Positions 9,158 to 17,616 of a stretch of DNA of 38,880 nucleotides are shown here, in pieces (position 1 is the stretch's first letter; each line of letters opens with the position of its first letter). A program made the translations under genes and the position numbers. A model generated the notes under the pieces. That model saw only the letters and a list, made by a program, of their open reading frames with translations. It was not told the origin of the DNA and searched no databases. Source of the stretch: Synechococcus sp. CS-1332 (lineage in GTDB: Bacteria > Cyanobacteriota > Cyanobacteriia > PCC-6307 > Cyanobiaceae); NCBI RefSeq assembly GCF_025127995.1, contig NZ_JAHLYP010000028.1, positions 1 through 38,880 of the forward strand, given 5' to 3'.

Positions 9158-10365
9158 AACCGACGCAGCCAGTCGCCGATGCGGGCCGCCCCGGCCTCCA
9201 GGTCACTGGCCGGGTGCACCAGGGCCAGACGTTGCCAGCCCTCGCCGCCGGGGCCGAAGCCGTTGCCGGGGGTGAGGCAGACGCCGGTGCCCTCCAGCAG
9301 GGCGGCGCAGAAACGCTCCGAATCCAGGCCCCGAGCCCGCGCCACTTCAGGGATCTGCAGCCACAGGTAGAGCGCCATCGAGGGCAGCCGCACCGGCCAG
9401 CCCTGGGCCTCGAGGCCGGCGGCCATCCGATCGCGGCGCTCCCGGTAGATGCCGCGCAGCTGCTGGGGCCAGTGGGGGGCCTGCTCCAGGGCGGCGATGG
9501 CTCCGGCCTGCAGGGCCAGGGACTGGTTGAAATCCACCACTCCTTTGAGCTGGCGCAGGGCGGTGATCAGCTCCTCGGCGCCGATGGCGAAGGCCAGCCG
9601 ATACCCCCCCAGGCACCAGCTTTTGGAGAACGAAAAGAATTCGATGCCGCAGCGACGCCAGGCGGGGTGGCGCAGCAGGGCGGGGGCCTCCCCGTCCAGG
9701 GCCAGATCCACGTAGGGGTTGTCATGAGCGAGCACCACGTCGTGGCGCAGGGCCCGGTCCACCGCCGCATCCAGCCAGGCCTGCTCGCCGGTGGTGGCCG
9801 TGGGGTTGTGGGGGAAGCCCAGCACCATCAGCTTGAGGGCCTGCCACTGGCTGGGGGCCAGCCGGTCGAAATCCGGCCGCCAGCCAGCCTCGGCATCGAG
9901 GGGCAACAACACCGGCTCGGCGCTGGCCAGATGCAATCCGCCCATATGGGACGGGTAGTAGGGGTCGAGCAGCAGGGCCGGATCGCCGGGGTTGAGCACC
10001 GCCAGCGGCAGATGGGCCGTGCCCTCCTGGGACCCCACCAGCAGCAGCACCTCCGTTTCCGGATCCACCACCACGTCGAAACGACGCCGCGCCCATGCCG
10101 CCACCGCCTCGCGGAAGGGGAGGGTAGCGGCGTGGAGGCAGTAGGAGGCGCTCTCAGGCCTGCCCAGGCCCGCGGCGATGGCCTCGAGGGCCACCGCGGG
10201 TGGCTGCAGGTCGGTGGAGCCGAGGGAGAGATCCAGCAGTGGCGGCAGGGGAGCGCCATCCGGGGCGCACTCTTCCAGGGCACGGGCGCTATAGGCGGCC
10301 TTGCGCTGGTCGTTACGGGCGAAGACGCCGCTGCCAAGCCGCGTCAGGCGCTCAGAGATGGGCAT
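9154..10365 (-). CDS. Class I/II PLP-dependent aminotransferase
   Basis: A 403-residue fold-type I aminotransferase. The Schiff-base lysine is Lys248 in SFSKSWCLGGYR, followed by the Arg of GYRLAF. HNPT (186-189) and HDNPYVDL (214-221) are the usual cofactor- and substrate-contact motifs. The overall look is closest to the branch containing LL-diaminopimelate and aspartate/alanine aminotransferases, but substrate specificity cannot be read from sequence alone. The ATG at 10365 (MPISERL) was preferred to one 19 codons upstream, which would run deeper into the thioredoxin gene. Even so the two genes overlap by 14 bases. It overlaps birA by 4 bases at its 3' end. Confidence 0.9.
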   Translation of the reverse strand: MPISERLTRLGSGVFARNDQRKAAYSARALEECAPDGAPLPPLLDLSLGSTDLQPPAVALEAIAAGLGRPESASYCLHAATLPFREAVAAWARRRFDVVVDPETEVLLLVGSQEGTAHLPLAVLNPGDPALLLDPYYPSHMGGLHLASAEPVLLPLDAEAGWRPDFDRLAPSQWQALKLMVLGFPHNPTATTGEQAWLDAAVDRALRHDVVLAHDNPYVDLALDGEAPALLRHPAWRRCGIEFFSFSKSWCLGGYRLAFAIGAEELITALRQLKGVVDFNQSLALQAGAIAALEQAPHWPQQLRGIYRERRDRMAAGLEAQGWPVRLPSMALYLWLQIPEVARARGLDSERFCAALLEGTGVCLTPGNGFGPGGEGWQRLALVHPASDLEAGAARIGDWLRRF

Positions 10366-10702
10366 CAAGGAACGCCTTGAGCTGGGACTGGGCCATGGCG
10401 CCTTCGTGGCGGGCCACTTCAAGGCCGGCCCGGAACAGGATCAGGGTGGGCAGACCCTGCACCTTGAGGCTGTCGCGGCTGATGGGGTTGGGATCGGCCT
10501 CCAGCTTGCCGACGCTGAGGGCGCCACCGGGAGCCGTGGCGTAGGCGGCGGCCGCCCAGGTCATCAGGGGGGCCATCAGCCGGCAGGGACCACACCAGGC
10601 GGCCCAGACGTCCACCAGCACCGGGCCAGGTGCCTCAAGGACCGACACCTGGAAGTTGGCGTCGGTGAGGGCGAGCACGGGGGGGTCAACGTCGGCGGCC
10701 AC
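10352..10702 (-). CDS. Thioredoxin family protein
   Basis: A 116-residue cytoplasmic thioredoxin with the redox-active motif WCGPC (Cys37, Cys40) and the cis-proline loop GLPTLILF. It is a single-domain protein of about normal length. It would reduce disulfides in target proteins with electrons from a thioredoxin reductase. It sits 35 bases downstream of vipp1 and overlaps the aminotransferase gene by 14 bases, so it is likely part of a minus-strand operon. Which cyanobacterial thioredoxin class (m, x or y) it belongs to is not clear to me. Confidence 0.92.
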   Translation of the reverse strand: MAADVDPPVLALTDANFQVSVLEAPGPVLVDVWAAWCGPCRLMAPLMTWAAAAYATAPGGALSVGKLEADPNPISRDSLKVQGLPTLILFRAGLEVARHEGAMAQSQLKAFLDAHL

Positions 10703-10737
10703 GGCACTGGAGAGAGCGATGGCCCGATTGTATGAAT

Positions 10738-11511
10738 TCAGAGCTTGTCGATGGACTGGCGCAGCTCCTCGAGCTCGGCATTCACCTCGGCCACTTTCAC
10801 CGGCTCCAGCTGGGGAGCCGGACCACCCTCCATGGGCAGGGAGATGGGGGTCTTGCCGCCTTCGAGCCGGTTCTTGAGGGCCGCCAGCTCTTCGTCGACG
10901 TTGCTGCCCTCCAGAGCCGCGAACTGGCTTTCCAGATCGGCCCCGGCCAGCTCGGCGGCGGCCTGGCTGCGGGCCTCCATGTTCAGCACCTTCTCCTCCA
11001 TCTGATCGAAGGCGGCCATCGAACTGTTGGTGTTCAGGCTGCCGACGGCGTTCTGGAGCTGCTCCTGGGCCTGGGCCGCCTGGGCGCGGGCCTTGAGCAT
11101 GTCCTTCTTGGTTTTGGCCTCGGCGATCTTGCCCTCGAGGGCGGTGAGGCTGCGCTTGAGGGTGTCGACCTGGCCGGCCTGGCCATTGAGCTGGGCGTTG
11201 AGGGCGGCGGCGGTATCGGTGTAGGTCTTGCGGCGGGAGAGGGACTCACGGGCCAGGTCCTCCTCACCCTTTTTGAGGGCCAGTTCAGCGCGCTCGTACC
11301 AGGTGCGGCTCTGGGCCTCGGCCTGCTCGGCCTGGTTCTGCAGCCGCTTCTGGCTGGCGATGGCCGTGGCCACGGCCTGGCGCAGTTTCACCAGGTCGGC
11401 CTGCATGTCCGCCACCGACTGATCCAGGATCTTGGCCGGATCCTCGGCCTTGCTCACCAGGTCGTTGAGGTTGGCGCGCAGGAGGCGGCTGAGCCGATCG
11501 AAGAAACCCAT
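10738..11511 (-). CDS. vipp1: Vipp1/IM30, PspA-family membrane-remodelling protein
   Basis: A 257-residue, almost entirely helical protein starting MGFFDRLSRLLRANLNDLV, the amphipathic membrane-binding helix of the PspA/IM30 family. A long coiled coil follows (roughly residues 25-215). After a Gly/Pro-rich linker there is an additional C-terminal helix (about residues 236-257), which is the feature that separates Vipp1 from PspA. It forms ring or rod oligomers that maintain thylakoid membranes. The ATG at 11511 was chosen because the conserved N-terminal helix begins there. It is divergent from dciA across 95 bases. Confidence 0.95.
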   Translation of the reverse strand: MGFFDRLSRLLRANLNDLVSKAEDPAKILDQSVADMQADLVKLRQAVATAIASQKRLQNQAEQAEAQSRTWYERAELALKKGEEDLARESLSRRKTYTDTAAALNAQLNGQAGQVDTLKRSLTALEGKIAEAKTKKDMLKARAQAAQAQEQLQNAVGSLNTNSSMAAFDQMEEKVLNMEARSQAAAELAGADLESQFAALEGSNVDEELAALKNRLEGGKTPISLPMEGGPAPQLEPVKVAEVNAELEELRQSIDKL

Positions 11512-11606
11512 GGAGGCGGGGCTATTGCAGTCCTCGACAGTAGCCAGAACCAGCCGGCAAGCCCCCTCCACCGGCCAGCGGATTGCCGCACCCCTAGCGT
11601 GGGGTG

Positions 11607-12182
11607 ATGGAGCCCTCCCGTTCCCGCCAGCGCCGCCAGGTCGATAACGGCGGGTCCCGTCGCTGGATCAGCGAGGCGGTGCAGACCCGCCGCGTGGGCA
11701 ACATCTCGTTGCTGATGCCTCCCCCCCGGCCGCCGGCCAGTGCCCTGGCGAGCTGCCTCGACAGCCTCCAGCAGGACTGGCGCCGCGACGGCCACCTGGC
11801 TGGTCTGTGGCGGGAATGGCCCCGGATCGCCGGCCCCCAGCTGGCCCCCCATTGCCGTCCCCTGCAGCTGCAGGGGGGCCTGCTGACCGTGGGTGCCGCT
11901 CCGGGGCCGTGGCTGCAGGCCCTGCAATACAACCGCCACCAGTTGCTGGGTTCGCTGCGGGCGGCTGGCTTCGTGGTGCGGGACGTGCGGGTGCAGCAGC
12001 ACCACCCCGGCGCCCCCGGCACGCCGGGCGGCCAGAGCGAGGCGGACGTCTGGGCCGTCCATCCCAGCCGTTGCGACGTGCATGGCCTGGCGGACTGCCC
12101 GGCCTGCGGCCGGCCGGCCCCGGCCGGGGAGATGGCCCGCTGGGGCCACTGCAGCTTCTGCCGCCGCACTGAGCTGGCCTGA
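11607..12182 (+). CDS. dciA: DciA/DUF721 family protein with C-terminal zinc-ribbon-like cysteines
   Basis: A 191-residue protein. The middle (about residues 45-130) matches DUF721/DciA, with the pattern LWREWPRIAGPQLAPHC followed by a hydrophobic strand and helix pair (GPWLQALQYNRHQLL). DciA proteins load or recruit the replicative helicase DnaB in bacteria that lack DnaC. A C-terminal CPAC (164-167) and CSFC (182-185) pair spaced by 14 residues looks like a zinc ribbon. An in-frame GTG one codon upstream (11604) is an equally possible start. It is divergent from vipp1 and convergent with the WbuC-type cupin gene, 18 bases away. Confidence 0.82.
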   Translation: MEPSRSRQRRQVDNGGSRRWISEAVQTRRVGNISLLMPPPRPPASALASCLDSLQQDWRRDGHLAGLWREWPRIAGPQLAPHCRPLQLQGGLLTVGAAPGPWLQALQYNRHQLLGSLRAAGFVVRDVRVQQHHPGAPGTPGGQSEADVWAVHPSRCDVHGLADCPACGRPAPAGEMARWGHCSFCRRTELA

Positions 12183-12200
12183 AGCCTTCAAAAGGGGCGT

Positions 12201-12755
12201 TCAGGGGAAGCCAGGTCCTCTCCGGTCCTCGAACAGGGCCCGCCAGGCCTGCTCCTGGGAAGCCGCGGCCTCGGTGCCCTCCATGGGGAACCCGGCCAGG
12301 AAGTCCTTGTCGGTGGCGGGCTCGTAGGGCCCCTGCTTGATCTCCATCAGCACCGCATCGGCGCTCAGGGCCACCAGGGTGTGGATCACCCCTTCGGCCA
12401 GCTCAATTCCGAACAGGGGTCCACCGGCGCTGATCCGTTCACACGCCTGCACCCGACCAGCACCATCGAGCAGCAGCAACCCCACCTCCCCCTGCAGCAC
12501 CAGGAAGCACTCAAAACCGGCGCCGGGGGTCCCGCGCCGGTGGCGGTGGGGCCGCACGTAGGTGCCAGGCTGCATCGCGTTGAGGAAGCGCTGCACCCGA
12601 TCGGTGGGGGCGTGGAAGTTGTGATTCAGGCGTCGGCGCGGTGAGGCGCCAGCGCCGGCCGCCACGGTGTTGAACAGCGCCTGATCGATGCGCTGCAGGT
12701 GGGAGGGGGCGGCGGACTCCAACGGGGGCACGGGCGACCATCGGCAACGACCCAT
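12201..12755 (-). CDS. WbuC-family cupin-fold metalloprotein
   Basis: A 184-residue protein whose N-terminal part resembles the WbuC cupin family (TIGR04366 type): SPRRRLNHNFHAP followed by a metal-site candidate PHRHRR and, 10 or so residues on, GFECFLVLQGE. The pattern HxH plus Glu is what a cupin metal site needs. WbuC proteins are usually found near surface-polysaccharide genes, but none is seen here. The ATG at 12755 was taken because upstream codons in the frame are an arginine/proline-rich run with no family look. It is divergent from the secreted methionine-rich protein gene with only 32 bases between start codons. Confidence 0.82.
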   Translation of the reverse strand: MGRCRWSPVPPLESAAPSHLQRIDQALFNTVAAGAGASPRRRLNHNFHAPTDRVQRFLNAMQPGTYVRPHRHRRGTPGAGFECFLVLQGEVGLLLLDGAGRVQACERISAGGPLFGIELAEGVIHTLVALSADAVLMEIKQGPYEPATDKDFLAGFPMEGTEAAASQEQAWRALFEDRRGPGFP

Positions 12756-12787
12756 AGATTGATCGCCCTCAGGGCAGCGGCAACGAC

Positions 12788-13975
12788 ATGGGCGCAGGTC
12801 AGCGGAGAATCCGGCAGGCGGCGGGCCCCTTGGCGGTTGTGCTCGGCACCGGCCTGGCCCTGCCGGCCCTGGCGGCAACACCCAAAGTGGGCGCCACGCA
12901 GGCGGCCCCGGTAGCCACCTATGGGATGGAGGCCGTCACCAGCTCAGGAATGGGGGCGATGGCCATGGGCGGCGCCGACATCATGCGGATGATGATGGGC
13001 GGCCGCCCTTCGATGAACAGCACCAGCCGCCAGCTGGAACTGCAGTTGCAGGCGCCCGGCAAGGTGGCCAGCCCCACGGCTGAGCACCGCATCCCCCCTG
13101 CCATGGCGATGGGCACGGCGCTGCCGTTGCGAAGCGGCAGCGACAGCCCTGGGCAGCCCGGCCAGTGGCAGGACAAGGACATCCCCGAGCCGAAGGGGCG
13201 GCTGTTGATCTACCGAGGCTGCGCCGAAAGCGCCGGCGCCGGCCAGCCGGAGATCATCACCCTGAAGGGGCGGTTGCCGGAACAGCGTCGCCAGGCCCTG
13301 GAGGGCCTCAGGCGTCTGGCCACCAGCCCCGCCGCAGGCGGCGCGCCCCTCACCAGCGGCCGCTGGCCCTCTGGCAGTGAGCCTCCGGCGGTGCCGCTGC
13401 AGGGCTCGCTGGTGGGCAGCCATGTGGTGGCCAGCAACTACGCCCCGGAGATCCGTTTCCAGGTGGAAAGCAGCCACGACTACCTGGCCCCGGTGACGCT
13501 GACCACCACCACAGCCGGCGGCGCCCAGCGGCTGGGCTGGCAGACCATCCCCACCGCCCTCGGCTACCAGGCCATGGCCACCGGCATGGGCCGCCAGGAG
13601 GGCGACATCGTGATGTGGACCTCCAGCGAGGCGCCCTGGGCGGACAGCTCGGTGCCGGGCGAACTGCGGGCCCCGGCAGCGGCCAGGCTGGTGCAGCGCG
13701 GCGTGCTGCTGGCGCCGGAGCGCACCACCTGCTCGATCAGCGCCCAGGCCATGGCGGCGATGCGGATGGCGATGCTCACCTTCACCGCCTACGGCGACAC
13801 CCTCTTGCTGAGCAGCGCCAAGGGGGGCCCCGCCTGGCGGCTCAGCCTCGAGCGCCGCTCCACCGCCCTGCGTCCGCTCGGAGAGGGCCTTGAGGGTCTC
13901 GATCCGGGCGCCGGTGAAGGGAAGGAGGAGCCGGCCCAAAAGGGGGGGGGCTTCAATCTGTTCAAGCTGTTCTGA
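12788..13975 (+). CDS. Secreted methionine-rich protein of unknown function
   Basis: A 395-residue protein with a clear signal peptide (hydrophobic core about 12-26, likely cleavage after ALA at 27-29). A Met/Gly-rich stretch follows: methionines at residues 47, 55, 58, 60, 66, 68, 69, 70 and 76, including MRMMMGG. The rest alternates strand-like segments, for example RLLIYRGC with one cysteine, and a segment about VTLTTTTAGGAQRLGWQTIP. I do not recognise a Pfam domain with certainty. I recall similar uncharacterised exported proteins in Alphaproteobacteria and Xanthomonas-like bacteria (same GMGAM...MRMMMG block), which would suggest exchange; that is from memory and unverified. The methionine cluster could bind copper or serve as an oxidation sink. 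Confidence 0.75.
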   Translation: MGAGQRRIRQAAGPLAVVLGTGLALPALAATPKVGATQAAPVATYGMEAVTSSGMGAMAMGGADIMRMMMGGRPSMNSTSRQLELQLQAPGKVASPTAEHRIPPAMAMGTALPLRSGSDSPGQPGQWQDKDIPEPKGRLLIYRGCAESAGAGQPEIITLKGRLPEQRRQALEGLRRLATSPAAGGAPLTSGRWPSGSEPPAVPLQGSLVGSHVVASNYAPEIRFQVESSHDYLAPVTLTTTTAGGAQRLGWQTIPTALGYQAMATGMGRQEGDIVMWTSSEAPWADSSVPGELRAPAAARLVQRGVLLAPERTTCSISAQAMAAMRMAMLTFTAYGDTLLLSSAKGGPAWRLSLERRSTALRPLGEGLEGLDPGAGEGKEEPAQKGGGFNLFKLF

Positions 13976-14041
13976 TGGCGCGTCACGCCGGACTTCACAG
14001 ATGTCTCCCGTGCCATCAACGACGTTGCCTGGTTTCCAGAC

Positions 14042-15775
14042 TCAGTTGCTGCGGGCGCTCCTGCCCGCCACCTGCCGCTTAAACCTGCCGATCTCCAGCT
14101 CCAGCACGCCTCCGGTGATGCCCAGCGCCCCGGCGAGATCCCGAAGCTTGCTGTCTTCCTCAGGCTCGATCATGCCGTCGGCACAGGCAACGCGAAAAGC
14201 GGCTTCGAGAATCAGTTCGCGGCCGTTGTCATCCAGCCGTGCCCGTTCCTCCCTGAGGCGAGCAAGGAGTTCATCAAACGGTGAGGTTCCAGCCGCGCCG
14301 GGGGCGGCATTGGTACGTTGGCGCGCTTCAGCGGCTGCACGGAGTTCCTCGGGATCCGGCCTTTCACCCATGATCTCGGCACAGGTGTCGGCCATGGTCA
14401 CAAGTTCGGGCGCTTCGATCTCCCCATCCGCCAGGGTGATGTCAATCATGCAGGCCAGCATGAGATCGCGCACCTTGGCCGCGTAGCGATCACCGAGGGA
14501 CACGGCCCAGCGCAGATCGGAGAGATCCCTTTGCTTGCGCTGGAGCTGGGAGGCCCTGGGATCGCGTTTGCACCCGGTGTGGCCGCCCGAGAGGCTGTCG
14601 TAGACGTGGAAAGTGAAGCGTTCCACAAGCTCACGGCAAAAGGCGACCCCACGCACCGAGTTGCCATAGGGGTCCAGGCGGGGAGAGAACGTCGCGAAGC
14701 CCATCAGGTTGGGCACCACCACCATCACCGCACCGGCCACGCCGGATTTCGCGGGCAAGCCCACCTCGAGAGTGAACACACCGGCGTTGTCATACATCCC
14801 GGCCGCCTGCATCACGGACAGGGTCTTCTTGACCACATCAGTGGGCAGAATCTCCATGCAAGTGATCGGACACACGCCGCCGTTGGCGAGGGTGGCGGCA
14901 GCCACCGAGAGCATGTTGGCCGTCATCTCGATGCTGCAGCAGGAGAGATACAGATCGAGCATCTTGTGGAGGTCCACCTGCCGTGGCAGCCCTTTGCCCC
15001 CCTGAAGCAGATAGGCAATCGCGAAGTTGTTGTGCGCCGTTTCCCGCTCGGACAGCATCGTCTGCTCACTGAACCGCATCGGCCCAACCCCTCCGCAGAG
15101 GGCCGACCAGAGATTCATGATGTCTTCGGTGATCTCCCTGGCATTCTTGTTTGGCCAGCCGGAAGCAACGACCCCGGCGGTCATGATGGCTCCGGCGTTC
15201 ACGCAGGGGTTGAAGGGACGACTGTCAGGCAGGAGATCGAGCGCGTTGAAGGGGCGCCCGGAGGGCTCGACTCCAACGAACTGATGGGTGAAGTCCGCTC
15301 CTTCACGATCAAGCGCATACGCATAGGTGAGAGGTTTGGAAACGGACTGAATCGAGTGATAAACATCAACATCCCCGATCGCCATCCGCTGGCCATCGAC
15401 CGTACAGATCGCGACCCCCCACTTCTCAGGATCCGCATCCCGCAGGATCGGGATGTAATTGGCATTCGCTCCAGTGAAGTCGAGGGCAACATGGTCGTAG
15501 ACAGTCTGAATATCGCAGCAGAATTCATCCCAGTCAGGAATAACAAGCTGGCGTCGCAAGACTCGGTTGACCATCATCAACTCGGGACCCACCAGGGCAG
15601 CGAAGCTCTCCTGATCGATTGGCCTGCCGCCCAGGGCCGCCAGCCGGTCGATGGTGGTGCGCAGGCGGAAATCGTCAACCGTGATGCCACTCTCGATCAG
15701 GCGCGCCTGAATCCTGGCGGCGTCGGTTGTGCCGTTCTCCGAAACACTGTCGAAAAGGGCCTGCATCCGATCCAC
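14042..15775 (-). CDS. glsA: Glutaminase with EF-hand-like N-domain and C-terminal TerB-like domain
   Basis: Hydrolyses glutamine to glutamate and ammonia. The 577-residue protein has three parts. Residues 1-90 resemble the EF-hand-like domain of animal kidney-type glutaminase (DSVSENGTTDAARIQARLIESG changes into RRQLVIPDW). Residues about 95-400 are the serine-dependent glutaminase core: VCTVDGQR-like AICTVDGQR, catalytic S144-x-x-K147 in QSVSKPL, EPSGRPFNAL, NAGAI and AKSGVAGAV. Residues about 430-565 contain two copies of an acidic helical motif (ITLADGEIEAPE and VACADGMIEPEE) typical of TerB-like folds. The start GTG at 15775 is set by AGGAAG five bases upstream; ATGs at 15766 and 15847 are alternatives. 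GC content is visibly lower than in neighbouring genes (29 of 60 in 15301-15360 against 44 of 60 in 16141-16200). It is divergent from the SDR operon. Confidence 0.92.
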   Translation of the reverse strand: MDRMQALFDSVSENGTTDAARIQARLIESGITVDDFRLRTTIDRLAALGGRPIDQESFAALVGPELMMVNRVLRRQLVIPDWDEFCCDIQTVYDHVALDFTGANANYIPILRDADPEKWGVAICTVDGQRMAIGDVDVYHSIQSVSKPLTYAYALDREGADFTHQFVGVEPSGRPFNALDLLPDSRPFNPCVNAGAIMTAGVVASGWPNKNAREITEDIMNLWSALCGGVGPMRFSEQTMLSERETAHNNFAIAYLLQGGKGLPRQVDLHKMLDLYLSCCSIEMTANMLSVAAATLANGGVCPITCMEILPTDVVKKTLSVMQAAGMYDNAGVFTLEVGLPAKSGVAGAVMVVVPNLMGFATFSPRLDPYGNSVRGVAFCRELVERFTFHVYDSLSGGHTGCKRDPRASQLQRKQRDLSDLRWAVSLGDRYAAKVRDLMLACMIDITLADGEIEAPELVTMADTCAEIMGERPDPEELRAAAEARQRTNAAPGAAGTSPFDELLARLREERARLDDNGRELILEAAFRVACADGMIEPEEDSKLRDLAGALGITGGVLELEIGRFKRQVAGRSARSN

Positions 15776-15780
15776 GGGAT

Positions 15781-15786
15781 CTTCCT
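15781..15786 (-). promoter_or_regulatory. Ribosome binding site that decides the glutaminase start
   Basis: AGGAAG on the minus strand lies 5 bases before the GTG at 15775, a good Shine-Dalgarno distance. The in-frame ATG three codons later would have a spacing of about 14 bases, and the ATG at 15847 has no purine-rich stretch before it. This favours the GTG. Confidence 0.6.
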
Positions 15787-15910
15787 GAACGCCAGGCAGG
15801 AGGCTATCTGCCTTCCTTCCAAGTCGGACCTCTCCAGGCGGAACCATGCAGCACAGATTGAGTGGCCCCGCCGTTGCGGTGACCGTGAGCTCGTTCCGGG
15901 TGTGCTGCCC

Positions 15911-16972
15911 ATGGAGCGGCTCCTTAGCCTGAGCCGGTTCACGGCACCCGATTCGCCGCCCGCAGGAGTCCGCCCCTTGGCCGCAGCGCGCCACATCCTC
16001 CTCACCGGCGGCAATTCCGGCATCGGCTTCGAAGCGGCCGTGGTCCTCTGCCGTGCCGGCCACCGCCTCACCCTGCTCTGCCGGGACCGGGCCACCGCCG
16101 AGGCGGCCGGCCGGCGGGTGCTGGAGCGGGCCTGTTCAGGCACCTCCCCTGCCGCCGAGGTGTGCGACCTGGGCGATCTGGACACCGTGCGGGCCTGTGC
16201 CACCGGCCTGCTGGCCCGGGGGACCCCCATCGACACGCTCGTGCTCAATGCCGGCCTGCAGTACGCCGGTGCCAGCGAGCCGCGGCGCACCGCCCAGGGC
16301 CATGAGCTCAGCTTCGGGGTCAACCATCTGGGCCATGTCCTGCTGGCCCACCAGCTGGGGCCCCTGCTGGCGGCCGGACAATCGCCACGGCTGGTGGTCA
16401 CCGCCAGCGAGGTCCACGACCCCGCCACCGCGGGGGGAAAGGTGGGGGCCCCGGCGGGCCTCGGCGAGCTGGCTGGCCTGCAGCCCGGCAAGGGGACCAC
16501 GATGGTGAACGGCTCAGATCCGTTCAATGCCGACAAGGCCTACAAGGACAGCAAGCTCTGCAACGTGCTGTTCGCCCGCGAGTTCGCCCGTCGCCTGGAG
16601 GCCCAGGGGACGCCTTATCCGGTGATCGCCTGGAGCCCGGGGCTGGTGATTCCGCCCACCAGCGAGGGCGGCTTCTGGCGCTACAGCCGCCAGTCGAATG
16701 AGCTGGGGCAGCGGCTGTTCGCCCTGGCGGCCCGCTCGATCCTGCGCCTCACCGAAAGCGTCGAAAACGCCGGCGCCCTGCTGGCCGCCCTGGCCGTCGA
16801 TGACGCCTACGCCGTTAACGGCTTCACCTACCACCGCAACCGCGTCACGGCCCCGGGCCGGCACGTGTTCGAGGCCACCGCCACCAGCGCCGAGGGCCAG
16901 GACCCTGAGCTGGCCTGCCGGCTCTGGGAGGCGAGTGCGGCTCTGGTGGGCGTGGAGGCCGATCGACCTTGA
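15911..16972 (+). CDS. Short-chain dehydrogenase/reductase resembling light-dependent protochlorophyllide reductase
   Basis: A 353-residue classical SDR. The cofactor motif is TGGNSGIG (32-39), the strand-end NAG motif is LVLNAGLQ (111-117), the serine is in VVTASEVHD (Ser166) and the catalytic pair is Y211-x3-K215 in KAYKDSKLCN. That last block and NPFNADKAYKDSK-like context are characteristic of light-dependent protochlorophyllide oxidoreductase, but the N-terminal extension and the C-terminal half (FWRYSRQSNELGQRLF) differ from genuine POR. I infer a POR-like NADP(H)-dependent reductase of unknown substrate rather than Por itself. It is first in a three-gene operon; its stop overlaps the TTG of the next gene. 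It is divergent from the glutaminase gene with a 135-base spacer. Confidence 0.85.
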   Translation: MERLLSLSRFTAPDSPPAGVRPLAAARHILLTGGNSGIGFEAAVVLCRAGHRLTLLCRDRATAEAAGRRVLERACSGTSPAAEVCDLGDLDTVRACATGLLARGTPIDTLVLNAGLQYAGASEPRRTAQGHELSFGVNHLGHVLLAHQLGPLLAAGQSPRLVVTASEVHDPATAGGKVGAPAGLGELAGLQPGKGTTMVNGSDPFNADKAYKDSKLCNVLFAREFARRLEAQGTPYPVIAWSPGLVIPPTSEGGFWRYSRQSNELGQRLFALAARSILRLTESVENAGALLAALAVDDAYAVNGFTYHRNRVTAPGRHVFEATATSAEGQDPELACRLWEASAALVGVEADRP

Positions 16973-17616
16973 CGGGCCTGCCCGAGCGGCTGCTGTTCCT
17001 CCCCGGCGCCTCGGGCAACACATCGTTCTGGCGTCCTCTGGAGCAGCGGCTGGCCTGCCGTGCCGAGCGGTTCCATCTGGGCTGGCCGGGCTTCGGCGAC
17101 ACCCCACCCCGGCCGGGGGTCGAAGGATTCGAGGACCTGCTGGCCCTGGTGCTGGAGCCGCTGGATCGCCCCTGCGCCCTGATCGCCCAGTCGATGGGAG
17201 GGGTGCTGGCCCTGCGGGCCGCCCTGGCACGGCCCCGGTGGGTGACGCACCTGGTGCTGTGCGCCACCTCCGGCGGACTGCCGATGGCGGAGCTGGGGGC
17301 CGCCGACTGGAAGGCTGAGTTCCAGGCCAGCCATCCCCAGCTGCCCGACTGGTTCGCTGCCGATAGGACGGACCTCTCCGGCCGATTGCCAGGCGTGTCG
17401 ACACCAACCCTGCTGCTGTGGGGCGATGCCGATCCGTTCAGCCCGGTGGCGGTGGGTGAGCGGCTGGCGGTCCTGCTGCCGCACGCCTGCTTGCACGTGA
17501 TCCCCGGCGGCGACCATGATCTCGGCCTGCATCACGCCGACCGGCTGGCCCCGCTGATCCAGGCCCACCTCAGCAACGCTCACCACGCCGAGGCCGCCCC
17601 CATCCCCCCACCATGA
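16969..17616 (+). CDS. Alpha/beta-hydrolase fold protein
   Basis: A 215-residue hydrolase starting at a TTG whose last two bases lie in the TGA of the SDR gene (TTGA overlap). The early segment LLFLPGASGNTSFW contains the oxyanion-region loop, the nucleophile elbow is AQSMGG (Ser), the acid is in LLLWGDADPFSP (Asp), and the histidine is in IPGGDHDL. So the Ser-Asp-His triad appears complete. Substrate unknown. The overlap with the following cupin gene (ATGA) makes a tightly coupled SDR-hydrolase-cupin unit, suggesting a shared small-molecule pathway. Confidence 0.88.
   Translation: MTGLPERLLFLPGASGNTSFWRPLEQRLACRAERFHLGWPGFGDTPPRPGVEGFEDLLALVLEPLDRPCALIAQSMGGVLALRAALARPRWVTHLVLCATSGGLPMAELGAADWKAEFQASHPQLPDWFAADRTDLSGRLPGVSTPTLLLWGDADPFSPVAVGERLAVLLPHACLHVIPGGDHDLGLHHADRLAPLIQAHLSNAHHAEAAPIPPP

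Noticed and set aside
14318-15910. A long plus-strand open frame opposite the glutaminase gene, in frame with the SDR
   Set aside because: The minus strand has a clear full-length glutaminase there; only the part after the ATG at 15911 (SDR) resembles a protein family.
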